Assembly (NCBI GenBank): GCA_024691625.1
Contig: JAILNL010000026.1
Coordinates: 1 to 7,729 of the forward strand
Length of the DNA: 7,729 bases
Direction of reading: 5' to 3'
From: Schwartzia sp. (in: firmicutes)
Lineage (GTDB): Bacteria > Bacillota > Negativicutes > Selenomonadales > Selenomonadaceae
In this document: positions 1 through 5,326 of the stretch, in pieces
How positions within the stretch are numbered: position 1 is the stretch's first letter
Layout: the number at the start of each line of letters is the position of its first letter
Notes under the pieces: model-generated
Database searches by the model: none
What the model saw: only the letters and a program-made list of their open reading frames with translations
What the model was told of the DNA's origin: nothing
Translations under genes and position numbers: made by a program

Positions 1-975
1 ATACCATGGAATGGCCTCTTCATTCTCCGCCGGGCAATCGCGGACTATCTCCGCACAAACCGCGCCATGAACGTAGATCCTGAACAGATTATCATAGGCG
101 CAGGAACAGAATATCTCTACAGCCGTCTTTTACAGCTTTTCGGACCTGCGACAACCTTCGCAATTGAAGACCCCGGATATAAAAAATTCGGAGAGATTTC
201 CCAGAGCTTCGGCAACCCTTGGAAGTATGTCCCCATTGACGATGCAGGACTCTGCATTGATGCCCTGGAGGAAAGCGGAGCCGATGTGGTTCATGTCTCC
301 CCGGCCAATCACTTCCCCACGGGTATCGTCATGCCTGTAGGGCGGCGCATAGAGCTTTTCAGATGGGTTAACCGCATAAGCAAACGCTACATTATCGAAG
401 ACGATTACGACAGCGAGTTCCGCTACACAGGAAAATTTATTCTTCCTCTGTACGCTCAGGACACACAAAACCGGGTAATATACCTTAACACCTTTTCCAA
501 GACGCTTGTGCCGTCGCTTCGGATCAGCTACATGGTGCTGCCCAAAAAGCTTTTGGAAAGATACAAAAAAACTCAAAGCTTTTATTCCTGCACAGTTTCC
601 AGCTTTGAGCAGTACACTCTGGCGCTGTTTTTGAAACGGGGATATTTCGAAAGACACATAAACCGCATGAAAAAATACTACCGGATGCAGCGGACGGCAA
701 TCCTTGATGCCATCAGACGGTCTCCGCTTAATGATTTTTCTCTGGTTACAGAGCGCAAGGCAGGAACTCATTTCCTTCTCACGGTTAACACCGCGCTTTC
801 AAAGGAATGCATAAAAAAACGTGCAAAAAAAACAGGGCTGCATCTGTCCTTCTTTGACGATTACCGTCACGCGCCCTGCTGTGAAAAAAATGTTCAGCTT
901 GTCATAAACTATGCCGGTATTCCAAAGGAAAAAATCGACGGAGCAGTCTCGCGTCTTGCGGAAATATTCCGCTGA
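1..975 (+). CDS. MocR-type PLP-dependent aminotransferase-fold transcriptional regulator (5' end outside window)
   Basis: The reading frame is open from the first base, so the gene starts outside the window; 324 codons are visible. MocR proteins join an N-terminal GntR winged-helix DNA-binding domain to a fold-type I aminotransferase domain that senses PLP or an amine. Only the second domain is seen here. Its landmarks are NHFPTG (codons 103-108), EDDYDSEF with the presumed pyridine-binding Asp at codon 134 and Tyr at 136, and TFSKTL with the PLP Schiff-base lysine at codon 167 (bases 499-501). The 33-residue Asp-to-Lys distance agrees with what I recall for GabR of Bacillus. The Met at base 67 lies inside the domain and is not a credible start. 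Without the DNA-binding domain in view, a plain aminotransferase of the same fold is possible, but the NHFPTG and EDDYDSEF motifs are typical of MocR. The effector and target genes are unknown. Confidence 0.85.
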   Translation: MPWNGLFILRRAIADYLRTNRAMNVDPEQIIIGAGTEYLYSRLLQLFGPATTFAIEDPGYKKFGEISQSFGNPWKYVPIDDAGLCIDALEESGADVVHVSPANHFPTGIVMPVGRRIELFRWVNRISKRYIIEDDYDSEFRYTGKFILPLYAQDTQNRVIYLNTFSKTLVPSLRISYMVLPKKLLERYKKTQSFYSCTVSSFEQYTLALFLKRGYFERHINRMKKYYRMQRTAILDAIRRSPLNDFSLVTERKAGTHFLLTVNTALSKECIKKRAKKTGLHLSFFDDYRHAPCCEKNVQLVINYAGIPKEKIDGAVSRLAEIFR

Positions 976-988
976 GCCTTCGGGGTTC

Positions 989-1017
989 TTGCACTTTCAT
1001 ACCGTTTTTATTAAAAT
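989..1017 (+). promoter_or_regulatory. Candidate sigma-A promoter of the C39-like peptidase gene
   Basis: TTGCAC (989-994) and TAAAAT (1012-1017) are separated by exactly 17 bases in the 76-base gap between the regulator and the peptidase gene. The -10 box matches the consensus at five of six positions; the -35 box matches at only three. Transcription would start near 1024, giving a leader of roughly 28 bases. Read-through from the upstream regulator gene is also possible. Confidence 0.45.
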
Positions 1018-1051
1018 GATAGGAAATCCCTAAAGAAAATGGTGAATTTCC

Positions 1052-1678
1052 ATGAAGACACCTCTTCAGTATCAAATATCCGAATACGACTGCGGGCCAA
1101 CAACCCTCGACAATGCGATACGCTTCCTTTTTGAGCGCGAAGACATACCTCCTGAAATCATAAGGAACATCACTCTTTATTGTCTCGACTGCTACGGAGA
1201 TGGCGGAGTCCCGGGGAAACGCGGAACATCCCGCTCGGCCATGATGTTTCTTGCCAACTGGCTTGACGGCTACGGACGAGTAGGCTCAATACCTGTATCG
1301 AGCCGTTACCTTTCGGGCTCGTCGGTAAACGTAAAAAACGGCGGGCTTATAATTGATGCCCTGCACCGGGGCGGTGCCGTGGTTGTACGGCTGTGGTTTG
1401 AGGTAGAGCACTATGCGCTTCTGACGGGAATCACATCCGACGGTATCATGATGTTCGACCCCTACTACGAAACAATTCCCGACATAGGAGATGCCACAGA
1501 TATAAAAATCGTGAACAACGCGCCATTCACCCACAACCGCATCGTGCCGCTTCATTATTTTGAAAGCGAGACCGACAGTCTGTATGCTTTCGGACCCGAA
1601 GCGGACCGCGAGGCAATGCTTCTGTTCAACAACAACACAAAGCTAACAGAAGACAAGACAATAGAATACTTCATATAA
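1052..1678 (+). CDS. Stand-alone C39-like cysteine peptidase family protein
   Basis: This 208-residue protein resembles papain-like C39 peptidases, which cut bacteriocin leader peptides after double-glycine motifs. The N-terminus has the family pattern Q-x4-D-C, with Gln8 as the presumed oxyanion-hole residue and Cys14 as the nucleophile. The general base is probably His120 (in EHYALLTG) and its partner Asp136 (in MMFDPYY), so the triad looks complete. There is no signal peptide, membrane segment or ABC transporter domain, so it is probably cytosolic. It therefore differs from the transporter-fused C39 enzymes. A stretch around residues 57-71 (RGTSRSAMMF followed by LANWL) looks like a conserved signature of this subfamily. 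ATG at 1052 is the first start after an in-frame stop at 1043-1045, with GGTGA at 1041-1045 as ribosome binding site 6 bases upstream. No precursor peptide is visible nearby, so the substrate is unknown and proteolytic activity is inferred only. Confidence 0.75.
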   Translation: MKTPLQYQISEYDCGPTTLDNAIRFLFEREDIPPEIIRNITLYCLDCYGDGGVPGKRGTSRSAMMFLANWLDGYGRVGSIPVSSRYLSGSSVNVKNGGLIIDALHRGGAVVVRLWFEVEHYALLTGITSDGIMMFDPYYETIPDIGDATDIKIVNNAPFTHNRIVPLHYFESETDSLYAFGPEADREAMLLFNNNTKLTEDKTIEYFI

Positions 1679-1720
1679 GAAATCCCCGTTGGCAAGCCTG
1701 CCGGCGGGGATTTCTTATAT
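1673..1720. terminator. Long hairpin terminator, probably bidirectional, between convergent genes
   Basis: The arms 1673-1694 and 1699-1720 pair over 22 bp, with two G-T wobbles near the loop and a 4-base loop (AGCC). The + strand continues into the T-rich stretch TATTTCTTC and beyond, fitting a rho-independent terminator for the C39-like gene, whose TAA stop (1676-1678) lies inside the left arm. On the - strand the hairpin begins 17 bases after the rlmH stop, and the arm also ends in GGGGATTTCTTATAT, so it can plausibly stop that transcript too. The U-tract is imperfect on both sides. Confidence 0.85.
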
Positions 1721-1737
1721 TTCTTCAAAATTTTATT

Positions 1738-2217
1738 TTACCAGTGATATTTCTCTCCGCGGTTAATCTTGAATGCACGGTATATCTGCTCTACAAGAAG
1801 AAGACGCACCATCTGATGTGTAAATGTCATCCGCGAAAAAGATAAAAGCTCGTCTGCCGCCGCGCGGACTTCCTTTGAGAGTCCGAAGGCTCCTCCGATA
1901 AGAAATGCAATGCTGCTTTTCCCCTGAAGCCCCAGCTCATTTATACGCTCCGCAAGCTCCTCGGAGGATTTTTGCTTCCCGTATACGTCCAGCACGAAAA
2001 GATAGCTTCCCTCGGGCACCTGCTTCAAAAGACGCTCTCCCTCTTTTGTCAGAACCTTTTCGCGGTCTGCATCAGATGGCTCTTCCGGCATATGCTCCTC
2101 GTTAATTTCACGTATTTCTACACGGGCAAAGGGAGTAAGTCTTTTCATAAACTCCGCTATGCCCTGTGTAAGATATTTTTCCTTGAGCTTTCCCGCCGCA
2201 ACTACAGTAATCTTCAC
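1738..2217 (-). CDS. rlmH: 23S rRNA (pseudouridine-1915-N3)-methyltransferase
   Basis: RlmH methylates pseudouridine 1915 in helix 69 of 23S rRNA on assembled 70S ribosomes, using S-adenosylmethionine; it is a small cytosolic SPOUT (knotted) methyltransferase. The 159-residue length matches the family (about 155-160). The N-terminus MKITVVAAGKLKEKYL is typical. Residues 75-81 (VLDVYGK) match the conserved LD-x-x-GK segment, residues 105-112 (FLIGGAFG) form the SAM-binding loop, and the C-terminus runs from FTHQMVR (132-138) to INRGEKYHW, where the YH pair is the conserved end. The start codon is GTG (2217-2215), placed 1 base after the htrA stop, with GGAG (2228-2225) 7 bases upstream inside htrA. 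Translation is therefore probably coupled to htrA. It is the last gene of the walJ–htrA–rlmH unit. Confidence 0.97.
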   Translation of the reverse strand: MKITVVAAGKLKEKYLTQGIAEFMKRLTPFARVEIREINEEHMPEEPSDADREKVLTKEGERLLKQVPEGSYLFVLDVYGKQKSSEELAERINELGLQGKSSIAFLIGGAFGLSKEVRAAADELLSFSRMTFTHQMVRLLLVEQIYRAFKINRGEKYHW

Positions 2218-2218
2218 T

Positions 2219-3340
2219 TTACTGCTCCGGTGCTGCGTCCAGCGTCACATCTACATTGAATGTATCATCTCCGCGAGTTATTTTGACCGAAACGTTATCA
2301 CCCACATTATGGCTGGTAACAGCCGAGCGAAGCTCGCCAACCGTATTCGTCTTTTCTCCGCCTACTTCAAGAATGATATCGCCGCGCTGGATTCCTGCAC
2401 GTCCCGCAGGTCCCTGCAGAGTGACATTCTGCACGTAAACGCCCGCGTCAACATTAAGCTGATAGCCTGCGCGTGCCGCAGTCATTTTATCGAACACACC
2501 GACACCGAGATACGGGCGGATTACCCTGCCGTGCTCCATAAGCTGGTCAACGACCTCGCGTACTGTGTTGATAGGAATAGAAAATCCCATGCCCTCAACA
2601 CCGTTCGCAGCTATTTTCGCGCTGTTGATTCCGATTACAAGTCCGTCAGCATTGGCCAGCGCGCCGCCGGAATTGCCCGGGCTGATTGCGGCGTCGGTCT
2701 GAATGAGCTTCAGCTGACGCTCTCCGCCCATGGAAAGCGTACGGTTCAGCGCACTGATTACGCCCACCGTTACACTGCCCTGAAATTCAAGTCCCATAGG
2801 ATTTCCGATTGCGATTGCAGGCTCTCCGACGACGATTTCATCCGAGTTGCCAAATGAAGCCGTAGGAAGGTCGCTTTCATCAATCTTTACTACCGCTATA
2901 TCCGTGAGCTCATCCGCACCGATGAGTTTTCCTTTTACACTGCGTCCGTCAGAAAGGGATACGAGTATCTCGCGGGCTCCTTCAATGACGTGATTATTTG
3001 TAACGATATAGCCGTCGCTGCGGAAGATAACACCCGAGCCGACACCCTGCTCTACCTGCACCTGATTGTTAAACCAGTCACGGGCAACAGCCTTATTTGT
3101 TATACCAACGACAGCAGGACCTACAGATTTGGCTACGCGCACTGCCGGAGTATTCCGCGCATCCGAAAGATTTCCCGAGCCTGTTGAAACCGCCGGGCGC
3201 GAGGTCTCAGGAATACCGTTTCCCGAGGAAGGCAATGCGCTGAGGCCCGAGCATCCGCTCAAAAGCACGGCTCCCGTAACCGCCATTCCCATGAGAGCGC
3301 CTGTCGTATATTTTTTCCAATCCTTCATAACGAATTTCAC
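2219..3340 (-). CDS. htrA: HtrA/DegP-like S1C serine protease with one PDZ domain, predicted lipoprotein
   Basis: This is an envelope quality-control protease that degrades misfolded exported proteins. With the GTG start at 3340 it has 373 residues. A basic N-terminus and hydrophobic stretch (residues 10-29) end in the lipobox LSGC, so Cys30 is the likely lipidation site and the mature protein is anchored outside the cytoplasmic membrane. A Ser/Pro/Gly-rich linker follows (31-60). The trypsin-like domain carries the full triad: His117 (TNNHVIEG), Asp147 (TDIAVV) and Ser224 (GNSGGAL). A single PDZ domain occupies roughly 275-370. The GTG start is preferred over the Met four codons later and the more distant upstream ATG (3385, overlapping walJ), because GGGAGGG sits 7 bases before the GTG. 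It lies 22 bases after walJ and 1 base before rlmH. Most walJ-linked HtrA proteins I know of use a membrane helix, so the lipobox is a variation. Confidence 0.95.
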   Translation of the reverse strand: MKFVMKDWKKYTTGALMGMAVTGAVLLSGCSGLSALPSSGNGIPETSRPAVSTGSGNLSDARNTPAVRVAKSVGPAVVGITNKAVARDWFNNQVQVEQGVGSGVIFRSDGYIVTNNHVIEGAREILVSLSDGRSVKGKLIGADELTDIAVVKIDESDLPTASFGNSDEIVVGEPAIAIGNPMGLEFQGSVTVGVISALNRTLSMGGERQLKLIQTDAAISPGNSGGALANADGLVIGINSAKIAANGVEGMGFSIPINTVREVVDQLMEHGRVIRPYLGVGVFDKMTAARAGYQLNVDAGVYVQNVTLQGPAGRAGIQRGDIILEVGGEKTNTVGELRSAVTSHNVGDNVSVKITRGDDTFNVDVTLDAAPEQ

Positions 3341-3346
3341 ATTTAT

Positions 3347-3353
3347 CCCTCCC
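3347..3353 (-). promoter_or_regulatory. Ribosome binding site deciding the htrA GTG start
   Basis: GGGAGGG on the - strand has its GGAGG core 7 bases upstream of the GTG at 3340-3338. It is too far from the ATG four codons further on, and it lies inside the coding part of the longer alternative frame beginning at 3385. It therefore fixes the GTG as the start. Confidence 0.8.
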
Positions 3354-3362
3354 GATAAATAA

Positions 3363-4127
3363 TTACATCCAAACGTCCATATCATTCTGCCGCGCTACTG
3401 TGATATCCATGGACAGGGAATCTGCTCCCTGCTCCTTTAGTACACGTTCCACAGTTTCCCGCGCAAGCTCAGGACGGTTGTTTTCTTCGCTTAAATGTGC
3501 AAGGAATATCTTTTCAGGGCGTTTTCTCATATGCACAAGTGCCCATGCGGCATCCTCATTTGCCAGATGTCCGCGGTTTCCCAGAATACGCTGCTTAAGC
3601 GGCCACGGATATGAGCCTCTCTTCAGCATGCCAGGGTCATGATTGGTTTCCAGCACAAGCATATCAGAGCCTTCGATAGCTGCCTGAACGGAAGACGTTA
3701 TAAAGCCTAAATCCGTTGCCAGCGTGCATTTTGCCTGTCCTGCGGAAAAGCTGTAGCCTACAGGGTCAGCAGCGTCATGCAGTGTCGAAAACGCCCGTAC
3801 CGTTAAAGGTCCTAGCTTCATGGTATCATGAATGACTCCCAGACGGTCCGGCAGCTCATCTTTTTTCGGAAGCGCCGAAAGCGTCCCGGGTCTCGTGTAA
3901 ACACGCGCCTGTGTTGCACGCATCAAAGGACCGAGTCCCTTTATATGGTCGGTGTGCTCATGTGTAAGAAAAACTGCTGACAGCATGTCAGGTGTCACAC
4001 CGATTTCCTTAAGACTTTTCATCACACGGCGTACACCTATACCGGCATCCACCAGCATGTGAACGCCTTCCATTTCAATATAGACAGAATTTCCCTTGCT
4101 GCCGCTTCCGAGTACAGCTGTCTGCAT
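3363..4127 (-). CDS. walJ: WalJ/YycJ-type metallo-beta-lactamase-fold hydrolase
   Basis: WalJ (YycJ, VicX) is a cytosolic metallo-beta-lactamase-fold protein encoded beside the WalRK cell-wall two-component system in many Bacillota. It is reported to influence DNA repair/replication coordination and wall homeostasis, and a nuclease activity is inferred from its fold. The 254 residues start MQTAVLGSGSKGNS, the usual family N-terminus. Metal ligands are all visible: THEHTDH (His56, His58, Asp60, His61), His117, Asp139, and His211 in FLAHLSEENN. GHLAN (186-190) is also a family signature. The start at 4127 is preferred over an in-frame ATG at 4169, because the extra 14 residues are absent from typical family members and that ATG has no ribosome binding site. 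GGAGGGG (4145-4139) precedes the 4127 start with a somewhat long 11-13 base spacing. It is the first gene of the walJ–htrA–rlmH unit. Confidence 0.92.
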   Translation of the reverse strand: MQTAVLGSGSKGNSVYIEMEGVHMLVDAGIGVRRVMKSLKEIGVTPDMLSAVFLTHEHTDHIKGLGPLMRATQARVYTRPGTLSALPKKDELPDRLGVIHDTMKLGPLTVRAFSTLHDAADPVGYSFSAGQAKCTLATDLGFITSSVQAAIEGSDMLVLETNHDPGMLKRGSYPWPLKQRILGNRGHLANEDAAWALVHMRKRPEKIFLAHLSEENNRPELARETVERVLKEQGADSLSMDITVARQNDMDVWM

Positions 4128-4138
4128 AACCTGCGTTT

Positions 4139-4145
4139 CCCCTCC
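4139..4145 (-). promoter_or_regulatory. Ribosome binding site for the walJ start at 4127
   Basis: GGAGGGG on the - strand lies 11 bases (from its last G) before the ATG at 4127-4125. The spacing is longer than ideal, but no comparable site precedes the alternative ATG at 4169. It therefore supports the shorter protein. Confidence 0.55.
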
Positions 4146-4148
4146 AAA

Positions 4149-4185
4149 AGACAGTTTCCTTTCCGTCATGATAGAAAAGCTGTCT
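4149..4185. repeat. Inverted repeat in the walJ leader
   Basis: AGACAGTTT (4149-4157) and AAGCTGTCT (4177-4185) can pair over 9 bp with one G-T wobble, leaving a 19-base loop. It lies between the terminator at 4204-4230 and the walJ ribosome binding site, in the stretch where the promoter of the walJ unit should be. It could be an operator or a leader stem-loop. Chance occurrence is not excluded for a repeat of this size. Confidence 0.35.
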
Positions 4186-4203
4186 GTAAATAAAATGAAA
4201 CTT

Positions 4204-4230
4204 ACTCAGAGGGGTTTTACCTCTCTGAGT
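4204..4230 (-). terminator. Rho-independent terminator after hydE
   Basis: The arms 4204-4214 and 4220-4230 pair over 11 bp (one wobble) around a 5-base loop. On the - strand the hairpin starts 47 bases after the hydE stop and is followed by the T-rich run AAGTTTCATTTTATTT. It separates the diguanylate cyclase–hydE unit from walJ, implying that the walJ unit has its own promoter. Confidence 0.8.
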
Positions 4231-4277
4231 TCAGTTGAATTTATCCAGCACTCCTTGGCATCGGGCAAACGGTAAAA

Positions 4278-5315
4278 TCAACGCTTGTGCTTTCTGAAAC
4301 CTGCATCTTCTCCAATAAAGCGTCCGATAGCCTTGATGCGTGTTTCCATACATGTACGGCAGTGCGCCGGAGTATCAAGCACACAAGCCTTTCCGGGATA
4401 AAGCGCGTATTTCTCCCGGGCTTCTCCTTCTGTTACATTCGGCATCACTACATTTGCACCGGAACGAAGAATAAGCTCTCTGCCCTTATGCGGAAGGAGC
4501 GTTTCCATAGCTGTAGTTGCAGGGATATTTGCCTCAGGCAGAAGAAGGCGTATTGCAGAAACCATGCGTCGTGTAATCCCTATATCTCCTATTGGCACGT
4601 CCCCGAGAGGTGTTTCAGGATTCGGAATCAACGGGCCGATTCCCACCATATCCGCGTCTATACTCTTGAAAAAAAGTATATCCCGTGCCAGAGACTCCAC
4701 GCTCTGCCCAGGAAGTCCGATGAGGCATCCCGTTCCCACTTCATATCCCAGGTCCTTTATGTCGTTTATGCAGCGGCAGCGCTCATCGAAGGACATACCC
4801 GGGTCAAGCCTTTCATAAAGCTCCCTGTCGGTTGTCTCTATGCGGATGAGAAATCTGTCAGCTCCCGCTTCACGAAAAGCAGCATATTCTTCACGGCTGC
4901 GTTCGCCTATTGAAAGGGTGACCGCAACACCCATAGCCTTTATCTGCTTTATTATGGGGACAAGCCGCTCCACTGTGAACCATATATCCTCCCCTGACTG
5001 AAGCACCACAGTATGATAGCCGTAGTCCACAGCTTTTTTTGCAAGAGTCAGTATTTCCTCCGGAGAAAGACGATACCGACGGGCATTTTCATTTTCACGC
5101 CTAAGCCCGCAGTACATGCAGTTTCTGCGGCAATAGCTGGAAAACTCAATAAGTCCGCGGAGATGTACCGCATCACCTACGTACTCTTTTCTTACGCGGT
5201 CAGCAGCCTCCGCCATTTCTTCCTCTGCTTCAGACGCAGAAAGAAGGAGCGTAAGCTCCTCCTCCGTTAATTCATGTGTCATTTCCGCTTTCTTTATAAG
5301 GCTATGAAGTTCCAT
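4278..5315 (-). CDS. hydE: [FeFe]-hydrogenase H-cluster radical SAM maturase HydE
   Basis: HydE is a cytosolic radical SAM enzyme that works with HydG and HydF to build the 2Fe subcluster of [FeFe] hydrogenases. The 345-residue length fits the family. The radical SAM cluster motif CX3CX2C is Cys62, Cys66 and Cys69, within the HydE-like context IEFSSYCRRNCMYCGLRREN. Further matches are VVLQSGED (103-110), GVAVTLSIGE (129-138), GLPGQ (200-204), DMVGIGPLIPNPETPL (222-237) and NIPATTAM (263-270). The C-terminal CX7CX2C (Cys311, Cys319, Cys322) would bind the auxiliary iron-sulfur cluster known from some HydE proteins, including that of Thermotoga. PylB and BioB relatives lack this combination. 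The ATG at 5315 is chosen because AAGGAG lies 5 bases upstream; a longer frame to 5417 would overlap the preceding gene by about 90 bases. The preceding cyclase gene ends 10 bases before. No hydF, hydG or hydrogenase gene is in the window. Confidence 0.92.
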   Translation of the reverse strand: MELHSLIKKAEMTHELTEEELTLLLSASEAEEEMAEAADRVRKEYVGDAVHLRGLIEFSSYCRRNCMYCGLRRENENARRYRLSPEEILTLAKKAVDYGYHTVVLQSGEDIWFTVERLVPIIKQIKAMGVAVTLSIGERSREEYAAFREAGADRFLIRIETTDRELYERLDPGMSFDERCRCINDIKDLGYEVGTGCLIGLPGQSVESLARDILFFKSIDADMVGIGPLIPNPETPLGDVPIGDIGITRRMVSAIRLLLPEANIPATTAMETLLPHKGRELILRSGANVVMPNVTEGEAREKYALYPGKACVLDTPAHCRTCMETRIKAIGRFIGEDAGFRKHKR

Positions 5316-5320
5316 AAGCG

Positions 5321-5326
5321 CTCCTT
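5321..5326 (-). promoter_or_regulatory. Ribosome binding site for hydE
   Basis: AAGGAG on the - strand sits 5 bases before the ATG at 5315-5313, overlapping the end of the upstream stop codon. It decides the hydE start against the longer in-frame alternative. Confidence 0.7.

Noticed and set aside
67..975. Treating the Met at base 67 as the start of a complete aminotransferase
   Set aside because: The frame is open to base 1 and the preceding residues (LRRAIADYL) belong to the conserved aminotransferase-fold domain, so the gene is cut by the window edge.
974..988. Small hairpin GAGCC-UUCGG-GGTTC right after the MocR-type gene, as a terminator
   Set aside because: The stem is only 5 bp with one wobble, and no T-tract follows directly; the nearest T-run begins about 16 bases later.
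1052..1678. A RiPP or bacteriocin cluster around the C39-like protein
   Set aside because: No double-glycine precursor, transporter or modifying enzyme is visible in the flanking sequence, and the hydE radical SAM protein belongs to a different family on the other strand.
2159..2857. + strand open frame of 232 codons opposite htrA and rlmH
   Set aside because: It has low-complexity shadow composition and no domain, while the opposite strand encodes clear HtrA and RlmH motifs.
4168..4190. TTTACA (4190-4185) and TATCAT (4173-4168) on the - strand as a walJ promoter
   Set aside because: Each hexamer is a good match, but the spacing is only 11 bases; no -35 box at 16-18 bases from TATCAT is convincing, so the promoter was not annotated.
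4278..5315. Biotin synthase or PylB as the identity of the radical SAM protein
   Set aside because: The CX3CX2C context, GLPGQ and NIPATTAM segments and the C-terminal CX7CX2C fit HydE better than either relative.
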